NCBI GenBank assembly: GCA_034431765.1
Contig: DAOUDD010000095.1
Location: 1-64,000 of the forward strand
From: DASYAN01 sp034431765
GTDB lineage: Bacteria; Chloroflexota; Ktedonobacteria; Ktedonobacterales; Ktedonobacteraceae
Direction: 5' to 3'
Length of the DNA: 64,000 nt
A model generated the notes under the pieces. It was not told the DNA's origin and did not search any database. It saw only the letters and a program-made list of their open reading frames with translations. Shown here piece by piece: positions 35,001-43,364 of the stretch (position 1 is the stretch's first letter; each line of letters opens with the position of its first letter). Both the position numbers and the translations under genes were made by a program.

Positions 35001-38000
35001 ATGGCACAGATAACGCTTCGGAATTATTTACAAGAGACAGAGGACGCCATCGGTGCCGGGCGTGTCGATGATGCCCTCAGCAGATGTCAATCGGTTCTGA
35101 CCTATTTTCCAGAATCATTAGAGGCTCAACGCTTGCTCGGTGAGATCTACCTTGCACAGGGGCGACCAGAGGATGCACAGCATGCCTTTGATTGGGTCCT
35201 GACAAATGACCCCGAAAATGTCATCGCATACTGTGATCGAGCGCTGGTTAGTGAGCGGATCTCAGATATTGATACTGCTCTTGATTGCTATCAGCAGGCG
35301 TATGAGTTGAGCCGGGGTAACAGCAAGATTCGTGAGGAGTTTAATCGGCTGAGTGAGCAGCTTGGTCAGCAGGGATTTATGTTCTCGCGTGCCGGCCTAG
35401 CTCGGCTCTACATGCGTGGTGATCTGCTCTCGCAGGCTGAGCAAGAGTGGGAGGTAATTCTGGCCTCTGCACCTGATCGCCTGGATGCACGTACAGGTCT
35501 GCTGGAGACGTACTGGCGCGCGGGGATGCTGGATCGGGCGGAGGAAGTAGCAGAGCAGATCTTGCAAGACGTGCCGCGCTGCCTCAAGGCGCTCTTGCTG
35601 CTAGCCGCTATTACTATGCCGAAAGATGCGCTCCGTTCACAGGAATTGCTGCGCCAGGCCCAAACTCTTGATCCCGATATGCTGATGGCGCAAGAGCTTT
35701 TTGCTGATATGATTGCTCGCACACCCAACGATCCCTTCTTGAAACTATTGGAGAAAAAGCCTGTTGTACTTCCTGTAGAAGATGGGGCAGAGGCTAGAGA
35801 CGCTTCCGGCTTTGCTAGCCCTGCTGTGGCAGGAGAAGAGGCGTACGCTGCTCAAGAAATGCCTACTACTGCTCAGGAGATTACTCCTGACCTGTTGAAA
35901 CGTTGGAGTAGCAGTGAAGCCTGGCAGACTGACGCAGCATATGCACATCCAAATCAGATTGTACCTGACCAATCTAACGCACCGATAAGTTGGAATGCTG
36001 AGAATACTGCACTTACTGCAAACTCTGCTGATCAGCAGAGCCTTGCTCCAGATACTGCACAGCCTCTTTCCAGCACGTCGTCCGCAGAGTTCCCGTGGAG
36101 CCTGTCAGGTCTGGTGAATCCAACAGCGGATGGGCAACAGCAGGAGAGTCAGGCCGAACCCTGGCAACTGTTGCAAGAGACGCTTAAAGATTTCGATGGT
36201 CATTCCTCTCCTTTCGCTCTCGATCAGGATCAGAGCCTGCCGTCCTGGGAGAGCGGGCTTGATGCGCATGCAACGTCGTCCACAACATATACAAATCCTT
36301 GGGAGGCACCTGTCCAGGAGGATGCTGTATCGGCTCCTCCTACCTGGCTCAGTATGTTGACGCAGAGCGAGCGCCAGCAGTTAAGTGCAGAGATACCTCT
36401 TGTTTCGGAGGCACAGACAAGCGCATTCACGACTGAAAATAATGCTCAACCTGCATCTGTATCTACTCCACCTGTCACGCAAGCAGAACCGACTCCCCTT
36501 GATAGAGAGGCTGAAGCTGATCCACCTGTCATAGTTAATACTGCTGATACAGCCCTCCCAACAGATCTGCCTTCCGTTTCTTCTGATACACAGCAGAAGC
36601 AGGAGGCGAAACCGATGTCGTCTTCTGTCTCTGACGTAGATGAGGAATCCTTCTTTAGCCCGGCCTGGCTTAAGTCACTTGGAGCTGCAACGTGGCATGG
36701 TATAGAAGATCACGATGCCAATGGAGCGACAGTTGCCCCTTCTGCAAGCGGCGCAACATGGTCAGGAGATGAAGGGAATACGGCTTTATCAAATGGCACG
36801 TTTACATCCAAAGACTCAAACCAATCGGCCTCTGCTTCTTCCGCAATATCGCAACCTGCTGTACCTGCTGAAGCATCGCTAGAGAGAGAAGCTCTACAGC
36901 GTGTACAGGAGGAGGAACTCCATCCGTTGAAGGCAGAGCAAGCGACAAATGGTACAGACCCGACAAGTAGCACGGAAGCATGGGCTACGCAAGGTATATC
37001 GAGTACGTCAAACATCAAGCCTGAGTCTCATCTGTCGGAACAAGAGAGGCAGCAGCAGATCACGACCATGGAGGAACTAGACCAGCAACTCCTTGCTAAT
37101 GGTTTTGTACCTCTAGAGCCTAATTCTCTTGCTACTATCGCAAAGGAGCAAGAGGATAGCACAGTGGCAGAACAAGAGCCACACGATACGCAACATCCTT
37201 CACCGCAGGAAAATGAGGCATTCATGCAGCCAGGCACGCTTTCAACAGCGTTAGCCGAATTAGGACGCTATAGCTCAGGTGCTACGATGCCGTCCTCCCC
37301 CACTCTGCCAGGGATTGGGGATGGGCAAGGCCTGGCAGAGCCAGAATGGATACGGGCGTTACGGACTGCTCCTGTGCCAGCTGCATCAGTAGAACCAACA
37401 GTTTCGTCGCCGGCCCAAGAAACGTCGCCAAACGTGTCTCCTGGCGAAGTCTGGAATAATCCTGTGGAAGAGCTGTCGATGCCACAGATGCAAGTAGAGC
37501 TTCCTGACACGCAGGCAACACGTATTGAGTCGATGCCGTCATCAACCTTTTTCCCAACACCTCCAGAGTATGAGACGCAGGAGATAACAAAAGTAGCTAT
37601 TTCTCGGAAAAATCCACTGTTAGAGAGTGGGTTAGAGACAACGATGAAGCGCCCGGCTGTGCGTTTGCAGCCGTTGCAGCAGCCCCCTTCAATACGTGAG
37701 ACTGCAAGCGGAAAGAATAAAGGAACTGTTGAACGCTCTTCATCCAGAGTAGCCCCGGCAAAGGGATCTGAAGGAGCTAGTAGCTACCCGGAGCGCCTGG
37801 TGCGAGGTTATCAGCATCAGCTTGTCGGCGATTATGACGAAGCGATGCAGGAATATCGTATGATTATTCGCGGTGCTCCCGATCTGTTAGGTGAAGTTGT
37901 GAGTAATGTGCGCGCTCTGCTCAAGCTCGCGCCGAAATATTCTGCTGGTTACCGTGTACTCGGCGATGCATATATGCGACAGGGAGAATACTTACAGGCT

Positions 38001-38060
38001 ATGGAAGCCTATAACAAGGCACTGACCATGGCAAAGAAGGCAAAGGGGCCTCAAAGCTAA
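35001..38060 (+). CDS. large TPR protein with a long disordered middle
   Basis: 1019 residues. The N-terminal 240 residues are TPR repeats (LAQGRPEDAQHAFDWVLTND, AEQEWEVILASAPDRLDAR, AEEVAEQILQDVPRCLKAL). Residues about 250-925 are low complexity, rich in Ser, Thr, Ala, Gln, Glu and Pro with recurring W-containing peptides such as PWSLSGLV, TWLSML and FFSPAWLKSLG, which look like short linear motifs. The C-terminal 90 residues form two further TPRs (YDEAMQEYRMIIRGAPD, YLQAMEAYNKALTMAKK). No membrane segment. Probably a scaffold. GAGGAGG lies 9 bases before the ATG. It sits between the M16 peptidase and a roadblock protein. Confidence 0.85.
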   Translation: MAQITLRNYLQETEDAIGAGRVDDALSRCQSVLTYFPESLEAQRLLGEIYLAQGRPEDAQHAFDWVLTNDPENVIAYCDRALVSERISDIDTALDCYQQAYELSRGNSKIREEFNRLSEQLGQQGFMFSRAGLARLYMRGDLLSQAEQEWEVILASAPDRLDARTGLLETYWRAGMLDRAEEVAEQILQDVPRCLKALLLLAAITMPKDALRSQELLRQAQTLDPDMLMAQELFADMIARTPNDPFLKLLEKKPVVLPVEDGAEARDASGFASPAVAGEEAYAAQEMPTTAQEITPDLLKRWSSSEAWQTDAAYAHPNQIVPDQSNAPISWNAENTALTANSADQQSLAPDTAQPLSSTSSAEFPWSLSGLVNPTADGQQQESQAEPWQLLQETLKDFDGHSSPFALDQDQSLPSWESGLDAHATSSTTYTNPWEAPVQEDAVSAPPTWLSMLTQSERQQLSAEIPLVSEAQTSAFTTENNAQPASVSTPPVTQAEPTPLDREAEADPPVIVNTADTALPTDLPSVSSDTQQKQEAKPMSSSVSDVDEESFFSPAWLKSLGAATWHGIEDHDANGATVAPSASGATWSGDEGNTALSNGTFTSKDSNQSASASSAISQPAVPAEASLEREALQRVQEEELHPLKAEQATNGTDPTSSTEAWATQGISSTSNIKPESHLSEQERQQQITTMEELDQQLLANGFVPLEPNSLATIAKEQEDSTVAEQEPHDTQHPSPQENEAFMQPGTLSTALAELGRYSSGATMPSSPTLPGIGDGQGLAEPEWIRALRTAPVPAASVEPTVSSPAQETSPNVSPGEVWNNPVEELSMPQMQVELPDTQATRIESMPSSTFFPTPPEYETQEITKVAISRKNPLLESGLETTMKRPAVRLQPLQQPPSIRETASGKNKGTVERSSSRVAPAKGSEGASSYPERLVRGYQHQLVGDYDEAMQEYRMIIRGAPDLLGEVVSNVRALLKLAPKYSAGYRVLGDAYMRQGEYLQAMEAYNKALTMAKKAKGPQS

Positions 38061-38126
38061 CCTGACGTTACGGCTTTCTGTGTGATACAAAACCGCATTC
38101 AGAAACGAAACTCTCGTACCTTTGTG

Positions 38127-38210
38127 TTCCGATTGACAACGCCACTTCGTGCTAGCTTTGCTCAGTCAATCGGAAAGGAAGTTCCTAAAAATGTGCTCAG
38201 GCACATTTTT
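38127..38210 (+). terminator. inverted repeat plus hairpin terminator between TPR and roadblock genes
   Basis: Two structures. An 11-bp inverted repeat (TTCCGATTGAC at 38127-38137 and its complement at 38165-38175) encloses 27 bases. Then AAAAATGTGC-TCAG-GCACATTTTT (38187-38210) is a perfect 10-bp hairpin ending in T5, a good terminator in either direction. It supports a roadblock start downstream at 38259 rather than an upstream frame start. Confidence 0.7.
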
Positions 38211-38258
38211 CATCTGAATGTAAGGCAGTATAAAATAGAGATAAAGGCGGTTACACAC

Positions 38259-38606
38259 GTGGAAACGATTTTACAACGATTAACGGAACTCGATGAAGTG
38301 CATAATGCGATCCTCGTTGGGAAAGACGGCCTGATAGTGGCTGGCATACTGCATAGCGAGGACGAAGAGATGATCGGAGCAATGTCGGCTGCCGCCTTTG
38401 GCTCCATAAGTGATCTCGCGACGCAAACGAATAGCGGTGAGGCCCGACACGTCATGATCGAAACAAAATCTGGAACCATTCAGATGCAAGAAGCTAGCGA
38501 TCTGGTGCTAATTGTGCTCACGCGTGGGACAGGCAATGTTGGCCGTGTGCGCGTAGAGATGAAAAAAGCGTGCCGTCAACTGAATCAGGTCGTGGCAAGC
38601 TACTAA
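38259..38606 (+). CDS. roadblock/LC7-domain protein
   Basis: 115 residues from GTG 38259, the usual length of single-domain roadblock proteins. AAAGGCGG lies 8 bases upstream; the frame is open further upstream but crosses the terminator hairpin. The domain starts ILQRLTELDEVHNAILVGKDGLIVAG and continues to MSAAAFGSISDL and VLIVLTRGTGNVGRVR. Bacterial members such as MglB act as GTPase-activating partners of Ras-like GTPases, or as homodimer scaffolds. No MglA-type GTPase is visible in this window. Only 52 bases from NDK start. Confidence 0.82.
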   Translation: METILQRLTELDEVHNAILVGKDGLIVAGILHSEDEEMIGAMSAAAFGSISDLATQTNSGEARHVMIETKSGTIQMQEASDLVLIVLTRGTGNVGRVRVEMKKACRQLNQVVASY

Positions 38607-38658
38607 AATGCTGGCAAGTTACTCGCCGGCAGAGAATAAAGAGGAGAATCCTACGAGT

Positions 38659-39123
38659 ATGGAACGTACACTTGTATTGCTCAAACCCGACGCAGTTCAG
38701 CGTGATCTGGTCGGTGAAATTATTTCGCGCCTGGAGCGTAAGGGGCTGAAACTGGTCGGCTTAAAGCTGATGAGCCTGTCAAGCAACCTGCTGGATGAAC
38801 ACTATAGTCACCTGGTCGGGCGTTCGTTTTTCCCTGAGGTCAAATCGTTTATGCAGCGCACGCCTGTTGTCGCGATCTGCCTGGAGGGTATCGATAGCGT
38901 CAACACCGTGCGACAGATCTGTGGCATTACTAAAGCACGCGAGGCTGCGCCTGGAACGATTCGTGGCGAGTTCGCGATGAGCGTGCAAGCGAATCTGATC
39001 CACTGCTCCGATTCGCTGGAAACAGCGCAGGCTGAAGTGCCGCGCTTCTTCAAGCCCGAAGAACTCTTCGAGTACGAAGACATCCTGGAGCACTACCTCT
39101 ACAACTCAAGCGAGCGCGAGTAA
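38659..39123 (+). CDS. ndk: nucleoside diphosphate kinase
   Basis: 154 residues from ATG 38659; the frame is open 51 bases further upstream but MERTLVLLKPDAVQRDLVGE is the normal start and GAGGAG lies 12 bases before it. The catalytic His is in NLIHCSDSLETAQ near residue 116. SNLLDEHYSHL and GTIRGEFAMSVQ are family signatures. It transfers the gamma-phosphate between NTPs and NDPs. An Ala replaces some residues usual in ATP-binding FF/RPG segments, but all core residues are seen. Confidence 0.95.
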   Translation: MERTLVLLKPDAVQRDLVGEIISRLERKGLKLVGLKLMSLSSNLLDEHYSHLVGRSFFPEVKSFMQRTPVVAICLEGIDSVNTVRQICGITKAREAAPGTIRGEFAMSVQANLIHCSDSLETAQAEVPRFFKPEELFEYEDILEHYLYNSSERE

Positions 39124-39217
39124 CGAGTAGCTCATATATCGAAGGTAAAGAGGGATCTCAGTATAGTATACGGAGGTCCTTCTTGTTAACATTTTGCAGC
39201 GGCGTACTTCCTCATTT

Positions 39218-40075
39218 TTACTTATGCTTCAATCCCAAATTTTTTGCCATGAGAAGATCGACATGTCGCTTAGGAAGGATCTGAGGAATGATCCAGTTGA
39301 AGAGCGGGCGAGGCACGACGGAATATGCATAACGAACTGGAGGGTGAGGATTGGTAAGAGCTTGCCAGACGATCTCACCAAGATGTTCGGGTGAATAGCC
39401 TTTACGTCCATTCTCAATCATATACTTGCGATATGTTTTTAGTGCTGAGGCGTATTCAGTCTCCTCGTAAGGAGAGTTATCTGTCTGTTCTGCCTTATCC
39501 CAGATAGAGGTAGCGACTGATCCTGGTCCAATTACAATGACATCAATGCCATGAAGCATCAATTCTCGACGCAGGCTCTCGGACAAACCCTCTAAGCCAA
39601 ACTTCGAGACGTGATACGCACCAAGAAAAGGACCCGCTATTTTCCCTCCAATGGAACTGATATTAACAATACGTCCTGGATTACCTGCACGTTTATGATC
39701 GACACCCAGCAGATCAGCAAACGCCTGCGTGACAATCAAGGGGCCGATAAGGTTCACCTCTAGTTGGTGGCGGTAGTCACGAATGGGCTGATAGATGAGT
39801 GGAGCGGGAACAGCAATTCCCGCATTGTTGACTAAACCAAACAAGGTTTGACCTTGTAGGCGGTCACGAACGACGGCAGCAGCAAGACTTACTGCTTGCT
39901 CATCAGTAATGTCGCAGATGAGGGGCGTAAAAGCTTCTCCCCATTCGGCACTCAGCCGAACAGCATCTTCATGCTTACGAACGCTTCCAAAGACCTGAAA
40001 ACCGTGCTGAAGCAAGACTTTGGTAGTTCCCCAGCCAATGCCAGAGGAAACACCAGTCACTACAACTGATTGCAT
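39218..40075 (-). CDS. short-chain dehydrogenase/reductase
   Basis: 285 residues. Glycine motif VVVTGVSSGIGWGTTKVLL at residues 4-22, NNAG near 85, catalytic Ser in IVNISSIGGKIAG and YxxxK as AYHVSK near 157, then GPGSVATSIW. Classical SDR similar to 17-beta-hydroxysteroid or fatty-acyl oxidoreductase types. AAGGAGG lies 8 bases before ATG 40075. It is divergent from a TetR-type regulator with a palindromic operator between them, so it is probably the regulator's target. Confidence 0.87.
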   Translation of the reverse strand: MQSVVVTGVSSGIGWGTTKVLLQHGFQVFGSVRKHEDAVRLSAEWGEAFTPLICDITDEQAVSLAAAVVRDRLQGQTLFGLVNNAGIAVPAPLIYQPIRDYRHQLEVNLIGPLIVTQAFADLLGVDHKRAGNPGRIVNISSIGGKIAGPFLGAYHVSKFGLEGLSESLRRELMLHGIDVIVIGPGSVATSIWDKAEQTDNSPYEETEYASALKTYRKYMIENGRKGYSPEHLGEIVWQALTNPHPPVRYAYSVVPRPLFNWIIPQILPKRHVDLLMAKNLGLKHK

Positions 40076-40174
40076 GATAGTAACCTCCTTCTAAAAAGGA
40101 TGTGTCTGAAAAAGAGCATCTAGAACTTCTAAATGTACCCCCATAAGAGAAAGCGCAGAATGAAGATACACGCC

Positions 40175-40193
40175 GTATACTTTCATAGTATAC
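40175..40193. promoter_or_regulatory. palindromic operator candidate between SDR and TetR genes
   Basis: GTATACT-TTCAT-AGTATAC is a perfect 7-bp inverted repeat with a 5-base spacer. A further GTGTATAT follows. It lies between the divergent SDR start (40075) and TetR start (40239), the standard location for a self-regulating TetR operator. Confidence 0.65.
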
Positions 40194-40238
40194 AGTGTAT
40201 ATCTTCCATTTTGCTTTGTCAAGAGATATACTAGGGGT

Positions 40239-40811
40239 ATGCCTTATCCAGCAAAGACGAATGCGCAAACTATTTTGATTGCGGCGATTGATCAGCTTGA
40301 ACAATATGGTGAAGAGGCCCTTTCGATGCGCGAGTTAGCAGGTAGATTAGGGATCTCTCCTCGTGCCCTCTATCGGTATTATCCTGATCGAGCTGCATTA
40401 CAAGCCTCTCTTGCTGAAGAAGGATTTCGTCGTCTTCGTTCGTCCCTTGTTGATGCGGTAAGCACAAACGTAGGAAAAGATGCTCTACGAGCAGTTGCTA
40501 CTGCCTACCTCACCTTTGCGCAAGTTCACCCTGCATGGTATGCCCTATTGCTGAAAGCTCACGAGGAAACGTCAGGACTTTTGCAAGCAGAGCAAGAGAT
40601 GTGGAGTTTTGTAGTGGGGCTTGTTGAGTATGTGGTAGAGCCAGAGTTAGCAGCCGGTGTTACAGTCGCCTTATGGGCGTTTTTGCACGGTTTCATTCAA
40701 CTTGAGAGTGCTGGCATTCTCAATGAGCAAAAGCCTAGAAGTGGTTTCCAAGTGGGTTTAGAGGCTTTTCTCTCTGGACTTACTTCGCCTGCTTCGCAAT
40801 CCTTTTTCTGA
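40239..40811 (+). CDS. TetR/AcrR-family transcriptional regulator
   Basis: 190 residues. N-terminal HTH at residues 11-55: AIDQLEQYGEEALSMRELAGRLGISPRALYRYYPDRAAL, the TetR_N signature. The C-terminal ligand domain (YLTFAQVHPAWYALLL...FLHGFIQLES) resembles the WHG-type TetR_C. Divergent to the SDR gene with a palindrome between; likely represses that gene and itself. Inducer unknown. Confidence 0.88.
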   Translation: MPYPAKTNAQTILIAAIDQLEQYGEEALSMRELAGRLGISPRALYRYYPDRAALQASLAEEGFRRLRSSLVDAVSTNVGKDALRAVATAYLTFAQVHPAWYALLLKAHEETSGLLQAEQEMWSFVVGLVEYVVEPELAAGVTVALWAFLHGFIQLESAGILNEQKPRSGFQVGLEAFLSGLTSPASQSFF

Positions 40812-40962
40812 CACTATAAAGGTTTGCAAAGCCAACAAACGCTGAGAGGTAGGTAAGTTCTTTGGTGCAAAGAATGGGAAAAGTAACTTGATTTGCTATA
40901 GCATAGCAGAGATGTATAATTGTGTAAGCTTGTAGCCTGTACTGTTCTTTTTAGATAAGAAA

Positions 40963-40999
40963 AGGTCTCCTCATTACTCATCAGGAGACCTGGACAAGT
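40963..40999 (-). terminator. terminator of the Cys-rich protein gene
   Basis: AGGTCTCCT (40963-40971) pairs with AGGAGACCT (40983-40991); on the minus strand it is followed by TTTTCTTATC. It lies 48 bp beyond the stop at 41047 and supports transcription of that small gene. The 40812-40962 stretch has nothing recognised. Confidence 0.75.
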
Positions 41000-41046
41000 T
41001 TGCTCAATAAGATGGATTGTTGAGAAAAGGAGTTTTTGTTGCTTGC

Positions 41047-41337
41047 TTAACGGGAGGCTACAGGCGTATCTGCCTCTTCGGCAGGTATCTCAGGCTCGGC
41101 TGTTTGATGCCGTGCGTTGCCTTTGGCGAGGCGCCAGCAGCATGTTTTGCTGCGGAAGCATTTCTCCTGTTCAGCAGATGTCTCTGGGGGAGTGCCTTTG
41201 AGACAAAACACCTGATACATTGGCTCACCTGCAACGTCGTTGCAAGGGAACCAGCGCTCCCGGTAGAACGGGCAAGCATTTTTATGCTTGCGCCAGTTTG
41301 GATTTTCGGCTGGATGTGTTTCGAGTGTCCCTGTCAA
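41047..41337 (-). CDS. small cysteine-rich protein
   Basis: 96 residues with a TTG start at 41337 preceded by GGAAGGA 7 bases upstream. Cysteines are clustered: ACPFYRERWFPCND, QVFCLKGTPPETS, KCFRSKTCCWRL, with His/Lys in NWRKHK. The spacing suggests a metal site or redox cluster. The C-terminal 25 residues are acidic and Pro-rich. A good terminator follows and the competing plus-strand frame lacks these signals, so I favour the minus strand. I do not recognise a named family. Confidence 0.55.
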   Translation of the reverse strand: MTGTLETHPAENPNWRKHKNACPFYRERWFPCNDVAGEPMYQVFCLKGTPPETSAEQEKCFRSKTCCWRLAKGNARHQTAEPEIPAEEADTPVASR

Positions 41338-41660
41338 CCAGGTGTCCTTCCTATTTACTCTCTACGTACCCTCCTACGGAGAGTACCATCGGCTGGTACA
41401 CTTTGTTGCTGCGTTCAACGCTTGATATCTATATTATAATACGAGGGATATGCCGTAAGCGGCAGTTTTTGCATACCTCGTGAGAAAGTGCGCTGCGCTG
41501 CTTCGTCTTATTTCGCTACGAATCTCTCTTTGTCAGAGAGTATCTACAGGAGAGAATTACTCCTCTGCATGCAACGTAGTATACCATATCGTGTGTATGG
41601 TAACAGGGCTTTTACTACAGACAAGCGGAGGGAAACATGGTATAATTGAAGGTGAAAAAA
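41338..41660. promoter_or_regulatory. intergenic region with two palindromes
   Basis: 323 bp between divergent genes. TACCCTCC-TAC-GGAGAGTA (about 41369-41387) is an imperfect palindrome reminiscent of metal- or MerR-type operators. TACCATA-tcgtgtg-TATGGTA (41582-41602) is a perfect 7-bp inverted repeat near the CPBP gene start. A TATAAT sequence reads on both strands near 41435. Confidence 0.4.
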
Positions 41661-42446
41661 TTGGAAAACCCTGAACAGAAGTCAACGTTTGAACATGTCC
41701 CCTGGACGCTTCAGCAGACATTTCTTGGTATCTTGCTCACGTTAATTCCCTGGGCTATCTTCTCCTTTGCGATCTCTCTCTCCAATTCTAGTACGGCTGC
41801 TCATCCGAAAAGTATTTCATTTCAGCAGGATCTCATTGGTGCAATTGTGGTGCTCTTCGTTGCTATTGTGGGAGAGGGCTTCTTTGTGCTTGCACCGCTC
41901 TACTTCGCCAGAAAGGGCCGTCAAATCTCTTCTGATTCACATCGTTCACTGCTTGATGTTCTCGGCTTCCGCTCGTTTCGCGTTGAATCAGCATTGCTCT
42001 GGATCGTCGGTCTCTTTATCGGCTTTATCGTGGTCAACTATCTCTATCAACTGCTGATAATGGCGTTGCATCTGTCACTAAAGACAAATGATCAGGTGAT
42101 TCTCGAAAATGGACGCATTGCACCTATCTCAACGTATGTTACACTGGTAGCTGCAACTTTCATTGCTCCCTTCTGCGAAGAGATTTTCTTTCGTAGCTTT
42201 GCCTTTATGGGCTTTTTACGCGAGATGCGCCTGAGTGTTGCGATCGTACTAAGTGCTCTGCTGTTTGCAGTCGCCCATGCTGACCCCGCCTCCTTTGTGG
42301 TGCTGTTTTTCATTGGTCTGGCCCTCGCGGTGTTACGCTGGCGAACTGCTTCGATCTGGCCTGGGATTATACTGCATTTGCTGAATAATGGAGTAAGTGC
42401 CGTGCTGGTTGTGCTTGCGCTGCATGGCGTACGTATACCCTTCTAG
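41661..42446 (+). CDS. CPBP-family intramembrane metalloprotease
   Basis: About 261 residues; the start is uncertain (TTG 41661 with GAAGG 8 bases upstream, or GTG 41652, or TTG 41646). Seven or eight hydrophobic segments, beginning FLGILLTLIPWAIFSFAIS. The CPBP/Abi motifs are present: EExxxR as FCEEIFFRSFAFMGF near residue 172, FAVAHAD (FxxxH), and LHLLNN for the third motif. The family includes CAAX-prenyl proteases and bacteriocin self-immunity proteins. No target peptide is nearby. Its last bases overlap the convergent membrane gene by 4 bp. Confidence 0.85.
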   Translation: MENPEQKSTFEHVPWTLQQTFLGILLTLIPWAIFSFAISLSNSSTAAHPKSISFQQDLIGAIVVLFVAIVGEGFFVLAPLYFARKGRQISSDSHRSLLDVLGFRSFRVESALLWIVGLFIGFIVVNYLYQLLIMALHLSLKTNDQVILENGRIAPISTYVTLVAATFIAPFCEEIFFRSFAFMGFLREMRLSVAIVLSALLFAVAHADPASFVVLFFIGLALAVLRWRTASIWPGIILHLLNNGVSAVLVVLALHGVRIPF

Positions 42447-43288
42447 TTCCTGCTCAAGTGCTTCTCAAGGCGCTCTCGTTGCAAGATACGGAGAGCAGAG
42501 AGCAGGAGCGCTATGAAGAGGACCTGGGTGAAGAAAAAGCCATTTTCACTATAGCGTTGAGTTGTTGTCAGCAGAAGTTGGATAAATGCAGCACCGCCAA
42601 AGAGAATACAGTTGCTACATTGTATGCGCCAGCATGAAGGACGTAGCCACCAGATTGCTATACAGAGTATCAGGAGCGGAGTGACGAGGGTGCTCTCAAA
42701 GAAAATAGGCGAACGTGATGCAAAAGGTGCACGTAGATAGAGGACGATTGCTAGAGCCAGGCCAGATAGCGGGGCGAGACGGAAAAACCAGGTGTCCCAA
42801 CGTGTCTGAGGTGTATGTGCTAGCGAAAGGCTGAGGGATGCACCAAGAAATGCTGTTGCTACTGTGCTTGAGGCGTGTATGAACGTCGTGTTATGGACAT
42901 CAAACCCTTGCAGATAGAGGATGGCCATTGTCGCCATGAAGACGCACCAGAGGCAGGCAAATACTCCGCCAATTCGTATCCATGACGAATATGCTGTGAA
43001 GGTAACTACGAGCCATGTAACGAAGAGGAGGCCTGACCAGGCTAGCAAAATAGCGTCGTAGGGATAGATTCCATTGAGCCAGCCCTGAACAAGCATGCTT
43101 GCGCTACTTAGGCCAAGCGCGAGGATAAGAAAGAAGAAGATACTAAAACGCGGTGTCCAGACAACAGATTTAGCCTCTCCGTGTACCGTGCTTGCGTCGC
43201 GTCTCTCCGTGTTTTGCTCGCTGTGTTCACCTGTTGGCGTCGAAAGAAATGAATTTGTTTTTTGGGATGGAAGATGCTGCTCTGACAA
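42443..43288 (-). CDS. multi-pass membrane protein of unknown function
   Basis: 281 residues with a TTG start at 43288 and GAGG 10 bases upstream. A polar N-terminus of about 45 residues is followed by roughly eight membrane segments (FSIFFFLILALGLSSASML, LLAWSGLLFVTWLVVTFTA, IGGVFACLWCVFMATMAILY and so on). No family motif seen. Convergent and 4-bp overlapping with the CPBP protease gene. Confidence 0.7.
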   Translation of the reverse strand: MSEQHLPSQKTNSFLSTPTGEHSEQNTERRDASTVHGEAKSVVWTPRFSIFFFLILALGLSSASMLVQGWLNGIYPYDAILLAWSGLLFVTWLVVTFTAYSSWIRIGGVFACLWCVFMATMAILYLQGFDVHNTTFIHASSTVATAFLGASLSLSLAHTPQTRWDTWFFRLAPLSGLALAIVLYLRAPFASRSPIFFESTLVTPLLILCIAIWWLRPSCWRIQCSNCILFGGAAFIQLLLTTTQRYSENGFFFTQVLFIALLLSALRILQRERLEKHLSRN

Positions 43289-43364
43289 GGCAAAATTTCC
43301 TCATGTAAAATCACTTTGAACTATTCGGTTTCCTCTAATAGACTTGTTCCAACTGAGAGGTGGA

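Noticed and set aside
41017..41439. 140-codon plus-strand frame with many cysteines
   Set aside because: The minus-strand frame has a Shine-Dalgarno, protein-like composition and a matching terminator; the plus frame overlaps the terminator of that gene.
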